DNA from: Bacteroidales bacterium | GTDB lineage: Bacteria > Bacteroidota > Bacteroidia > Bacteroidales > Marinilabiliaceae | Direction: 5' to 3' | DNA: 64,000 bases | Assembly: GCA_024401335.1 (NCBI GenBank) | Contig: JAKSLH010000004.1 | Coordinates: forward strand, 101,122 to 165,121 | In this document: positions 40,801-45,904 of the stretch, in pieces | Layout of the letters: each line of letters begins with the position of its first letter | Position numbering within the stretch: position 1 is the stretch's first letter | Notes under the pieces: generated by a model | Databases searched by the model: none | Told to the model about the DNA's origin: nothing | Seen by the model: the letters and a program-made list of their open reading frames with translations, nothing else | Position numbers and translations under genes: made by a program

Positions 40801-41400
40801 ACTACCATACTCAGCAGTAACTCGTATTGTCTTACCAGCACACGAAACAAGCTCTAACTCACCATCACCATCAGTATCCTCCTCCCATACAGGTGTATTG
40901 TTCAACCAAACAATCAAATCCTTAACACGGAACACACCATAACCCAAACGATAAGTAGTCGTAGAACCATTCGAAAGAATATACTGTACAAAGCTAGCAC
41001 CAGTAGGACCTATCACATTCGAAGCCTGTGGGTTAGTAAGGCTCCACATTGGATTTCCCGCTTCAACCCAATCTGCCGACGCACCCGAGGCGGTCGTCAT
41101 CGCCGAAGTTTGAACCGCAATCACCCTATCCACATCCATGTTCTCATCAAGAGTAGAAACGGTAATACGCTGCAATCTCCATGTAGAACCAGTTGTACTA
41201 TTAACAGAGTGAAGATACGAACCTTTATCATCACCATTACCAACAAGCGTTGTCGCATCTGTCACAGTACCCGTTGCACATTGAGGCATGGTATAACTAT
41301 GATAATGATACGTCTGGGCAAACGCTTCAGACGAGCAAATAACAGAGATGCATGCCAAAGCGAGAAGCATCAATATTTTAAATCGATTATTCATAACCAA
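28885..41400 (-). CDS. Giant SprB-like surface adhesin with type B T9SS sorting domain
   Basis: 4171 residues (about 440 kDa). The signal peptide is at the N-terminus (FKILMLLALACISVICSSEA; start at 41400 or two codons later at 41394). The body is a chain of repeats, each opening with a cysteine motif. About 20 have the Ig/PKD-like pattern (ICEGQSSVLTA, VCEGESIELTL) from about residue 210 to 2150. About 16 more, from about 2150 to 3650, have a different pattern ending in GxxYxL. The C-terminal region (about 4050-4171; VISPNGDGKNDKF, FNRWGTLVY, GTYFYIF) is the CHU_C gliding-motility-associated type B sorting domain. It should cross the outer membrane by T9SS and remain at the surface with the help of the SprF-like partner. 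Whether it serves gliding, biofilm or glycan binding is not visible. Confidence 0.93.
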   Translation of the reverse strand: MVMNNRFKILMLLALACISVICSSEAFAQTYHYHSYTMPQCATGTVTDATTLVGNGDDKGSYLHSVNSTTGSTWRLQRITVSTLDENMDVDRVIAVQTSAMTTASGASADWVEAGNPMWSLTNPQASNVIGPTGASFVQYILSNGSTTTYRLGYGVFRVKDLIVWLNNTPVWEEDTDGDGELELVSCAGKTIRVTAEYGSSLGAISNKFDYDFDLVSAPVITGAVGVEYDEGNAVYSAAVCEGDDIEFSIGNGQYPYGESPTGLGYVYEAVYSWDLLNENLGDPAGLTQDYASGSSVSLSGVTSGPSNVYKFTPYVTFTAHEGTKTGPVVGESCRTQMGAIRIQYDAPVTTFLDINGESTYAQSVCEGDDVELEPTFKKVDDDDFLYDGFAELYIKKGGSYELVETFDLFDAGYTIYAEDIPIVGNANTTYEYKYVVYDQTYNWAESECVYEQPFTITVKEKRAKITFPSEVASVCEDGSVSLTATVTGANSATYTCTWSGVDCTPSFDSYVTSASALSVVDEGASFNSGSRTYRLTVSNDGCDIYDDVIVTMYERPVLTAVEPVVEVCKGKTIDLKVTSTQENVNITWTPADGVAKNGGLIYTVTGDYDGKVYKVTAVNTITGCDTKVPAEITVKVNQLPVIDYVSGAETPLCEDATATLKPTSISGSTAAPYTFYWSWKENGASKNATSKSDDANGGALMFKPSIDIPAAGAAFDFTVYAVDSKECDKGNEYNFTVTYKPKPEFTITPNDGCSNGDATLVMEPKSGYSGLTYVVTPLSGAVSGTFSGNVYTVNQTVSSKQVYKYSVVASVAGCDSDPVEESVAVFPLPEVVLKADKAEYCLGETVKLTATATGVTYSWEGLSGSASSNSDVPTVAGTKTYKVMVQSTTAPYCENEATVTVVINPLPSVTLTATPETICEGQSSVLTASAAGGSGVYTYTWTGVSSSTNTATVSPIVDTEYKVSVTDNKKCAATSDASVTVKVNKKPTFTATPDREVCYGSTGDVVINVAITSGNASYVTLAGGERKAVVDNKVDFTVNRTWTENPTTFLFTAESGSCDFNAESDKVKAKVVVNTKPDAPVVATPADVCDGDPVTMTVSSPNSSYTYKWYSDAACTDQLSVGTSYKVASLAAGSTVYYVKSFLGDCESDITSVTATAVAYPAKPVIETSSASMCSNDSKLGVTLLVSSPDPSLTYYWFKSDGTPVTMPVTPSETTSYYVVAENATGCQSEKSDMITMTIFTSPTIELGLVDMSYCQFDEVALDVTATGSNLEYHWSVDEVENLANDNIVYKASTSGPISITVYVEDTETLCKSETVSFDFNVNAAPTYTITPSERDVCEGESIELTLTTDASDPDIFIGKRLKGDTTSPVDYSDDAKGHGYWGYLSPVTKTITPLSGYDYFVKIIDWNACTLEDSPFELSVFTAPETTVDGNTTVCVDNELNITIVPSDAATYTYSWKKDGTVWSTSDNLYAANVTEAYNGTFEVVIENVKHCQATVNVDVTVNKYALTSIIGDDFICEGSTLSLKAKDNDMVSYSWSAEVDGSVVATSTDDTFNYDASALAAGKHIDVTLDYSDKFCVGLQQKLTVVVRERPVIANVDNLTYCLSKGGSMNLTATLGNSIAGSTYKYYWSFNGGAEVEASEVYTPNVSLDNEGEWTVYAVEYVGDKLMCSGDPYTFNVDVRDFTIENVVANETEFCIGNTDVDPFVVDFEIQSDDASGMFTYDFTLTDNNDVVKDQVLGATDKKYIISSISSYDAGVYTLTIEAKYNDMSACSKSKTTSFTIYALPSNDITVTSHTETSADKFEPCDGDALTFEVSSATTYKVFVDGAEVADLSSVGLTQSGNKFTYLSKYPEVHTIYVEVGDAHCTNETKTITIAYQAPISVEQTVGGTTTELVGDLVQICEGDQVKLDFSMDGNTGDVALLLDGADAGVNSITVDSQVLGGAESKSQVVSATIGGCTRVVIVKTVQAPHTNIDLSADELCSDNEMTITITGAQTYEITVTRDGELMPADEFKDAVITKTYSYVDNSGSFSGTRADYNEYVISVVGHVGTCQDDAAVVKSFKVFKNPQVTLTPSATLVITGNVVTYTATAGYETYEFFVNDVSVATQTGTDNNIFKYSMTEDAEVKVIATTYYNCTDEDVVTIKTLEGIASLPVVFDYPGYDYYCSNQDGVTIKVEGPQEGITYRLNECASCSPITYDGTNTVAWYKVKVLEGETTSTYSVSAYHESLPGEVFDMANTLDVTEVPAPTSFKLLPYNESYDRCDVGFMISLEGSETNMFYTLFRNDDPMPGFEYVPGNGGQLDFLVAKSGGVYTAKAYSSYNGGYVCETKMDGTYSITTPEAEIFDVLKYPTDGLYCETSDGVEIKLSGTENGYEYVLFKDNIQYFDGEGHERRIIGGETNTFGKLTDEGNYTVWCFYNGCEQLMNGSVDVKMVTQPADQTLTVTNYGHFCEGSEGVTITLGGQEEGYYYALYCDGNLVADHVGVSGNPSYDFENITTVGNYTMVVEIPGVEAGCTRTLTDAVDVYEDKLPKEITMKLLANTICRDDFTDVQINGTEENVEYRLLENGNYLTSLYDTEGTARLIFKNVNGGGVKGSYTYTIEAIKTIVVEDGINTNTCPMTMAASEILRVENRPLDDGENEIVREATDSELADKRAADPCYGTDIIVENAQTSTELTFTYKLYRKNADDTWSYKSSFESTGNINNDRFNDIQDNNGIYRVGVYNGFCEDPIASQEVHITSDKFVTVQEVSVIDHMCQGDLGNDVRLLAAEDGVVYRLYDENDNILDEHIASGTASFKFSYKVINPGHYYVTGSKIGGCEIRMIPEFDFTVHPLPISYKLSGDDVYCDDLGVQLKLDGSELDVEYALYEKKGEDLFLVDTKYGTGDEFYFKTLPAGTYIAAARDEYTECTSSMLGEVVVKQMAPITALEDDEMSGSKIVCSDLVLSYTTNLTNNATYYLVNVGSDLVDAIDSVKYNGVDPVEFTLTETGDYNVIAAYSTKHLCKVVYDKINYVRTSIDESVVITLDETEVCNGSVKVVIETPQDGVTYVLNSDAITYSSKFSTGAPIEWTVSEMGTNAYYIVASVEGCGNVTLPSFEVTINEKFTHLNDDAVIDNLCQADYVSIDKFLNEGQSLIEGATYYLAKQGQDVTLTGGVRYVGATIPQFFVSESGHYQFYASYDGFKCLTPISKEYLFTVTPLTKFPVVAKPSCDGNVTVTLQGTEPGVIYTINDVEGVADEDGNLTWVFAASTVGNETYTVIGSKEGCSGVEIGVVSAATIPNLNPSGEVIVKDVNACPGYQIEWDGVAFINDAIYYLVKGKNDPSTGSEVFSKYTGEKPEFMLTSSGVYTVWATFNSECFTQLMTINFTSIPYAGTATLSANTLCGDNVVVLTNCESGVTYRFNDIDMTPNESGVVQWTLESIPTTPTPIYAIVGECDPFVIFTVSGDSFVGSSLKDIVSVSSNPNCVYTEILVSNAIPGFIYSDRNHPQYSEEGSGNDISWKIRGTGSYTYDVWAVNINNPECEFQLGSSVLDLTALRTDTTLFAVGTNEYCGYDFGVELALSNGYKNTTYRLYKVKEEDELFDELMDIQELPYYYTKEKVDTLMFNGWAFNSADYRHKAAAGTYYVVVDDSDSNCRFSTDSVTVVENPLPYSAVNDTVSMYFAAGEFINGHYNVSADTKNDKFGLVDTGFLVLENAHKGYKYELVHLNVVNGVDYVLHTIDDVEEGDTIFMGPITSELKELITYESDGVMLTDTVNVMGIGDYTIRITDMTHETMCQTELEGVTMIDEELTTYDVFLFMNGSQSAIRQKLIPSYGHKGNHKFLDWSATIDKVYTPEVTTSPDGTSTVTSDMNVDKFGDQTGYSSLRGDLCTNANIVFELLDQSSVTYLDAYEPGCLTDSVVTTEFLDKYEVGCDSTYTTTSYQYVKYIFDEHGNAQGTLKLDEWQEGCDSIAIGGYSYWKKNTIYTYYKIESLKDKMFGSCGFDDYDGTSELLWESMTGEFVYRRAANFYGKEVIPYRAYNARMRNIRYSNISHITILCGNENVPGDSTTFLIPNVISPNGDGKNDKFYVMLPEAYENNHTSSLEVFNRWGTLVYRSSGVKYGEWKDGSSESQRRENGCPEWDGTSKTSNMLTVGEKLPQGTYFYIFTINFNIDNEIRTKKLSGYVELRK
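30700..34930 (-). repeat. About 16 class-2 cysteine repeats of the giant adhesin
   Basis: Approximate bounds (residues about 2150-3570). By eye, each unit shows a Cys, then a strand such as GVTIKVEG or GVEIKLSG, then (E/Q)xGxxYxL and a charged turn. Examples are DGLYCETSDGVEIKLSG and YGHFCEGSEGVTITLGG. Unit length is about 90 residues. I do not recognise a named domain. Confidence 0.6.
34930..40790 (-). repeat. About 20 class-1 Ig/PKD-like repeats of the giant adhesin
   Basis: Approximate bounds (residues about 200-2150). Units of about 80-110 residues open with (V/I/Y)C-x-G-x3-x-L and carry a central YTYTWxG or YKYYWS strand, then an x-V-x-V-x-P ending. They match the Ig-like/PKD-type repeats common in CHU_C proteins. 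Confidence 0.65.
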
Positions 41401-41429
41401 TTAATAGACAAATCGTTAACCTTCAAACC

Positions 41430-41463
41430 TACAGACTTTAGTCTATAGATAGTCGCAAATATA
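41430..41463 (-). promoter_or_regulatory. -7 box and leader hairpin of the adhesin operon
   Basis: On the minus strand TATATTTG (41463-41456) fits TAnnTTTG. Transcription would begin near 41450, 50 bases before the start codon. The leader holds an 8-bp hairpin (41430-41437 with 41440-41447), with one G-T wobble on the transcript strand. No -33 TTG is apparent. Confidence 0.45.
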
Positions 41464-41799
41464 CCAAAAAAAAGCCACATTAGGCACATAATAGTACATT
41501 TTTATTAACAATAAATACAGTGCACCCCTAACAATGACTGGGAAGGGCAAGTCTGTTTAGTGCTTTTCATAGAAAAAAAAGAGCAGTTAGACATAAACCA
41601 AAACACTACAAAATATGGACACGACAACAAAAAGAGAGCGAATAAACATGTCTATTATAACAAAATGACAACAGAAAAACACGAAGAAATTGACATACCA
41701 AGAGCCTGTTATGTGTGCCAAAAACAAAATAAAAGGCAAAAAAGACATGATATTCAAAAAAAACTACATATATTTAGCCAAACATTAAATCGAATAATC
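41464..41799. other. 336-bp divergent intergenic region
   Basis: Between the adhesin promoter and the small T9SS cargo gene. A plus-strand frame is open from 41560 into that gene, but its first 80 codons are Lys/Asn-rich, lack a signal peptide and look non-coding. TATATTTA (41769-41776) is a near match to a -7 box for the cargo gene. I see no other structure. Confidence 0.4.
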
Positions 41800-42528
41800 A
41801 TGAAACAAAGTTTACTCACAATTGCAGCCGCTTTATTTTCATTGTCTATAAATGCGAGCGAACTTCAGGCCTGGGAGAAGGGCGATGCTATAGATTCAGA
41901 AGAGCAGAAATTTGACATATGCGTAACAAACTTTAAGATCATAGCAGAATCAACATTAACAATAGAGGAGCAATATACTGGCATCACCTACCAAGGAGAC
42001 CAGATACAATACGCATTCGTACAAGGCTTAGGAAACGGCACGACGTCGGTAATAAGATCCAACGCTGGTCAATATACAGCGATTGTCATCAACTCCCTTA
42101 GACTCACTTTGATTAAGGCTGCATCGTTGGCTGACCTTACTAATGTAACCTCGTTCAGCATCGCAACAACAACGCCAGCAACAGTAGAAGCCGGAGCCTT
42201 CCCTACCTCTTGGGCAACTACCTGTGCACTTACCGTTCCAGAAGCTAGCAAAGAGGCCTACAAGACAGCTTGGGGACAGTACTTCTACAGCATTAACGGC
42301 GAAGTAATAGAACATGGCACTCCTACTGCTATATCAAATGCGAAAACTTCATTCTCTGTTCGCACAGCCGGCAAGACCATCATATTGAGCGAAGCTACCG
42401 ACGTGCAGGTTTATAGCATAACTGGCGCTAACGTGTTCAGCGGAACAACCGACAAGATCGACGTGAAGCAGAACGGCATCTATATCGTGAAGACTAGAAA
42501 CGGCGTACAGAAGGTGTCTGTTAAGTAA
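41800..42528 (+). CDS. Small secreted T9SS cargo protein with type A-like C-terminal domain
   Basis: 242 residues from the ATG at 41800, chosen because it opens a signal peptide (MKQSLLTIAAALFSLSINAS). The longer frame from 41560 is probably not translated. The C-terminal 65 residues (ATDVQVYSITGANVFSG, GIYIVKTRNGVQKVSVK) fit the type A T9SS sorting domain. The middle has a segment (CALTVPEASKEAYKTAWGQ) resembling the cap after BspA-type leucine-rich repeats (CxLYVPxGSxxxYK), though at most one or two degenerate repeats are present. The function is unknown. It is divergent from the giant adhesin and has its own terminator. Confidence 0.7.
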   Translation: MKQSLLTIAAALFSLSINASELQAWEKGDAIDSEEQKFDICVTNFKIIAESTLTIEEQYTGITYQGDQIQYAFVQGLGNGTTSVIRSNAGQYTAIVINSLRLTLIKAASLADLTNVTSFSIATTTPATVEAGAFPTSWATTCALTVPEASKEAYKTAWGQYFYSINGEVIEHGTPTAISNAKTSFSVRTAGKTIILSEATDVQVYSITGANVFSGTTDKIDVKQNGIYIVKTRNGVQKVSVK

Positions 42529-42556
42529 ACACACACATTCCATAAAAGAAACTAAT

Positions 42557-42587
42557 GGCTGGGACTTAATGGCCTCAGCCTTTTTTT
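42557..42587 (+). terminator. Intrinsic terminator of the T9SS cargo gene
   Basis: GGCTGGG (42557-42563) pairs with CTCAGCC (42574-42580) with one wobble, followed by seven Ts. Confidence 0.8.
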
Positions 42588-42597
42588 ATGACACCCT

Positions 42598-42641
42598 TGC
42601 GATACCTAAGCGATAACATAGCGATAACATAGCGATAGCTA
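42598..42641 (+). repeat. Four tandem 11-bp GCGATA repeats
   Basis: Consecutive 11-bp units read TGCGATACCTA (42598), AGCGATAACAT (42609), AGCGATAACAT (42620) and AGCGATAGCTA (42631). All share GCGATA and repeat with near-exact helical phase. They end 10 bp before a -7 box, so they cover the -33 position, the layout used by PhoB/OmpR-type activators. Confidence 0.8.
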
Positions 42642-42651
42642 AACCATACCG

Positions 42652-42659
42652 TAACTTTG
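42652..42659 (+). promoter_or_regulatory. Orphan -7 box downstream of the 11-bp repeats
   Basis: TAACTTTG fits TAnnTTTG. There is no TTTG at -33, where the GCGATA repeats sit instead, suggesting an activator-dependent promoter. The next coding start (42957) is about 290 bases downstream, so this would make a long leader or a separate small RNA. Confidence 0.45.
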
Positions 42660-42926
42660 CTACAAATGGAGCTTAAGACTATACTGAGGTTATAGTGATG
42701 TATAGTCATCCGTCATCTAACATAACTAACAGTTATAACACAAAAAACATGCATACTATGTAGAGAAAATGACAAATGAATATTCTAACTATATAATAAT
42801 TCTATATAATTAATTACTATATATATCCTCTCTCTATTCCATAATATACACAAGAAACTACCCAAGGGGGGGGCACTTTTTTGTGTTAGTAATGTTATGT
42901 TTGTTATAAATAAGCCATCTTTTGAT
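42660..42926. other. AT-rich non-coding stretch with a G8 tract
   Basis: Very AT-rich, with no open frame of note. It contains a run of eight Gs at 42866-42873, isolated in AT-rich DNA, followed by a CAC-TTTTTT-GTG mini hairpin. It may be the leader of the DUF6057-like operon or a small RNA. I see no clear terminator before 42927. Confidence 0.4.
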
Positions 42927-42934
42927 TACTTTTG
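42927..42934 (+). promoter_or_regulatory. -7 box of the DUF6057-like operon
   Basis: TACTTTTG fits TAnnTTTG, with a predicted start near 42940 and the ATG at 42957. TTTG at 42900-42903 is 23 bp upstream, slightly too far. It lies within the first codons of the longer frame from 42897 and so argues against that start. Confidence 0.45.
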
Positions 42935-42956
42935 CTATATATCACTTTGCAATATC

Positions 42957-44399
42957 ATGTCGCGTAGTCAGAAGATATCTCTTACAATAGCTGCTGCATT
43001 CATTGCCGCAATACTATACTACTTCCAGTTGTACCGATTCTACAGCATATCAGCAGACCACCAGTTTCTGATCGACAAAGAATGGATCCTTACCCAAATA
43101 AAACAACCAGGAGGCACTGCACTGCTGATATCATCTTTCGCAACCCAGTTCTTCACATCCCCTATCATTGGAGTCATTGTGACGACAATCATATACATGG
43201 CAATAGCACTGACCATCACATGCATCATGAGGTGCAGAGATATCATGGCTACAGCCTACCCTATCGCTTTCCTTCCTGTCATATTCATGTTCCTTTCCAT
43301 GGAGAATAGCTACTACGGCTTCAGGGGCCACGTAGCACTGCTGATCACCATTGTTGCACTGTTTATCTATGAAAAATTCATCAAGAGGACTGACACTGCC
43401 CAAAGAGCTGCCATAGCAACAGCAACCGCGGCATTGCTATACTTCATGACTGGTTCAACAACAATAATATTCGCCATATACATAATAATGGACGAATTGA
43501 TGAAAAAACGTGTACCATTGACCGGAATCGCCGCATCAGCAGCCTCATTGGCCATCGCATACCTATCGGTACTCCAATCATCATTCATCAGTATTGAGGA
43601 GGCACTAACACCACAGCAATACTACAACTGGCCATCTTCATATTTCTTCCAGATATACGCATGGGCATCGGTGGTTCTGACAATGCCACTGGGCCTCCTC
43701 ATAAGCAAGATATGCGGCAACCACATAAGAGACATAATAATAACCTCACTATTGGCCTTGGCCATATTCGCCACTGGCACAAGGTTATTCTCTATAGTAC
43801 ACAATAGCAACAACTATCAGCTGCACCACGAGGAATACCTGGCACAGCACGAAGATTGGGACTCTATAATAGAACTGCACAAAGGCAGCAAACAACCTGT
43901 ATATTTCATCAGCTATCTGAATCTGGCTCTAGCCCAGAAAGGCGTCCTTGTAGAAAGCATGAGCAGATACAACCAGATGGACGTGAGCGAGAAACTTGGA
44001 TGGCAGCCTACATCGAAAGAGGGTTTGCAGCTCAAGAGTACTGTATTCTACCATCTCGGATTCCTCTCCGCAGCACGCCAGGCGACATTCGAACTAAACA
44101 TCATGACACCGGGCTCTGCCAACCCCGAAGCGCTCGTCAGACTTGCCTCAATAAGCAAGGCTATGAACTACAGCACCCTAGCCGACAAATACTTCTATGT
44201 GGCCCACAAGGCCTTGCTCTATTGCGACGCACAGCCTCAAGCAATAGAGACACGCACACCCAACGACAACCGTTTCATGGGCATTGACGGATTCGAAAAA
44301 GACCTCGAGGATATCGTCGAAGCCAACCCTGACAACGACATAGCAATACAGTTTCTGAAGGCATATAGAGTTGTCTGCAACAAATACCGAAACAAATAG
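42957..44399 (+). CDS. Multi-pass membrane protein, DUF6057-like
   Basis: 480 residues from the ATG at 42957. The frame opens at 42897, but the added 20 residues precede a promoter box. The first helix is LTIAAAFIAAILYYFQLYRF. About 9-10 membrane helices fill residues 8-300, followed by a soluble tail of about 180 residues with helical, TPR-like character. I associate it with DUF6057, a Bacteroidota family without known function, at moderate confidence. Only 3 bp separate it from the PD40 lipoprotein, so the two probably work together at the envelope. Confidence 0.65.
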   Translation: MSRSQKISLTIAAAFIAAILYYFQLYRFYSISADHQFLIDKEWILTQIKQPGGTALLISSFATQFFTSPIIGVIVTTIIYMAIALTITCIMRCRDIMATAYPIAFLPVIFMFLSMENSYYGFRGHVALLITIVALFIYEKFIKRTDTAQRAAIATATAALLYFMTGSTTIIFAIYIIMDELMKKRVPLTGIAASAASLAIAYLSVLQSSFISIEEALTPQQYYNWPSSYFFQIYAWASVVLTMPLGLLISKICGNHIRDIIITSLLALAIFATGTRLFSIVHNSNNYQLHHEEYLAQHEDWDSIIELHKGSKQPVYFISYLNLALAQKGVLVESMSRYNQMDVSEKLGWQPTSKEGLQLKSTVFYHLGFLSAARQATFELNIMTPGSANPEALVRLASISKAMNYSTLADKYFYVAHKALLYCDAQPQAIETRTPNDNRFMGIDGFEKDLEDIVEANPDNDIAIQFLKAYRVVCNKYRNK

Positions 44400-44402
44400 C
44401 AA

Positions 44403-45845
44403 ATGAAGAACAAGCTCTACATAACAGCATATATCGCCTTGCTTCTCACTAGTAGCTGCACGAACCAAATAGACGTGAAGAGCTACAGCGAGTTCTCTCC
44501 GGCAATATATCCCGACTACAAAGACGTAACGATACCCGTCAACATGGCGCCTCTCAACTTCTTCGTATGCGACACTACGGTTGACAGAGCGATACTGACT
44601 GCGGGACACGACAATATATACGTAAAGGTCAGCGACAATAAGGTCGATATACCAGAAGGCAAATGGCACGACATGCTGTCAAACAATGCTGGCGACACAT
44701 TATCAATCACACTATGCCACAAGACTGCCCAGGGCTACGAGGCATACAAGCCTTTCCACATCGCCATATCACAGGATAGCATCGACCCTGTCATCGTCTA
44801 TCGACTCATACCTCCAGGATATGCTCTATGGAACCGCATGGGTATCTACCAGAGGCGTCTCGAGTCGTTCGAAGAGAAATGCATCTACAACAACAGATAT
44901 GGCAAAGGCAACTGCGTCAACTGCCACAGCTTTCACCAGGGCAACCCGTCGGAGATGATGTTTCATCTGAGAAAACGCCATGCTGGCACATATATCTATA
45001 TGGACGGTGAAATGCACAAGATAAACGCCGACATGAGTCAACAGCTCTCTAACCCCGTTTATCCCTATTGGCATCCGAGCGGACGATATATAGCCTTCTC
45101 TACTAACAAGACTTTCCAGATGTTCCATAGCACTGACCCTAACATCATAGAGGTCGGCGACGACGCTTCCGATATCATTATATACGACATTGAGAAGGAT
45201 CAGATCATAACAACAAAGAGCCTCTCGAGCCCAGACGCTTTCGAGACGTTCCCATGCTTTTCGCCTGACGGCAGCACGCTCTACTTCTGTTCTGCACAAG
45301 CCGTCGATTCCGTTGAAAGAAACTACAAAGAGGTGAAATACAGCCTATGCAGCATCTCTTTCGACCCTGCCAATAGGTCTTTCGGCTCTGAGGTTGATAC
45401 AATATATAACGCTAGCGAAGGCCGAAGCGCTACCTTCCCTCGCGTGTCACCCGACGGCAAATATCTCACATACACCATCAGCGACTATGGCACATTCCCT
45501 ATATGGCATAAAGATGCCGATCTCTCTACCATCGACATCGCGACAAGAGAAGCCATGCCTATGAACGCCATAAACTCCAACGATGTCGAGAGCTATCACT
45601 CATGGAGCAGCAACTCAAGGTGGATAGTGTTCAGCAGCCGACGCGACGATGGTCTATACACTAGGCCTTACTTCTCCCACATCAACGAAGACGGCACACC
45701 TGACAAGCCTTTCATGCTGCCTCAGAGGGACCCGATGAACCACTACCTGATGCAGGGCTTTTCCTACAACATACCTGAGCTGATAAAGGGCGAAGTGGAT
45801 CTCGACGAACATACGACAGCGAGCAAATTATCACCTATCTGGTGA
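44403..45845 (+). CDS. PD40/TolB-like lipoprotein with a CxxCH motif
   Basis: 480 residues. The N-terminus MKNKLYITAYIALLLTSSC ends in a lipobox, with the lipidated Cys at 19. Residues about 220-480 contain PD40-type propeller blades (YPYWHPSGRYIAFSTN, FETFPCFSPDGSTLYFC, TFPRVSPDGKYLTYT, YHSWSSNSRWIVFSSRRDDG). Between the N-terminal Ig-like part and the propeller is GNCVNCHSFH, near residue 175, a c-type heme-attachment motif (CxxCH). It may be a heme-binding or disulfide/redox lipoprotein, or the motif may be chance. It is 3 bp after the DUF6057-like gene. Confidence 0.75.
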   Translation: MKNKLYITAYIALLLTSSCTNQIDVKSYSEFSPAIYPDYKDVTIPVNMAPLNFFVCDTTVDRAILTAGHDNIYVKVSDNKVDIPEGKWHDMLSNNAGDTLSITLCHKTAQGYEAYKPFHIAISQDSIDPVIVYRLIPPGYALWNRMGIYQRRLESFEEKCIYNNRYGKGNCVNCHSFHQGNPSEMMFHLRKRHAGTYIYMDGEMHKINADMSQQLSNPVYPYWHPSGRYIAFSTNKTFQMFHSTDPNIIEVGDDASDIIIYDIEKDQIITTKSLSSPDAFETFPCFSPDGSTLYFCSAQAVDSVERNYKEVKYSLCSISFDPANRSFGSEVDTIYNASEGRSATFPRVSPDGKYLTYTISDYGTFPIWHKDADLSTIDIATREAMPMNAINSNDVESYHSWSSNSRWIVFSSRRDDGLYTRPYFSHINEDGTPDKPFMLPQRDPMNHYLMQGFSYNIPELIKGEVDLDEHTTASKLSPIW

Positions 45846-45875
45846 CATAGGTCAACAACAAGTGAAAAAAGATAG

Positions 45876-45883
45876 TATATTTG
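45876..45883 (+). promoter_or_regulatory. -7 box of the LytS/LytR-type operon
   Basis: TATATTTG fits TAnnTTTG. It overlaps an in-frame TTG (45881), so that TTG cannot be the start and the ATG at 45905 is used. Confidence 0.5.
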
Positions 45884-45904
45884 CATATACCAATCAAAAC
45901 CACA

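Noticed and set aside
41688-41720. TTGACA followed after about 17 bp by TATGTG, resembling a sigma-70 promoter
   Set aside because: Bacteroidota primary sigma factors use TTTG/TAnnTTTG, so this is probably a chance match.
41560-41799. N-terminal extension of the small T9SS cargo gene
   Set aside because: 80 codons, Lys/Asn/His-rich, without a promoter or signal peptide. The inner ATG gives a good signal peptide.
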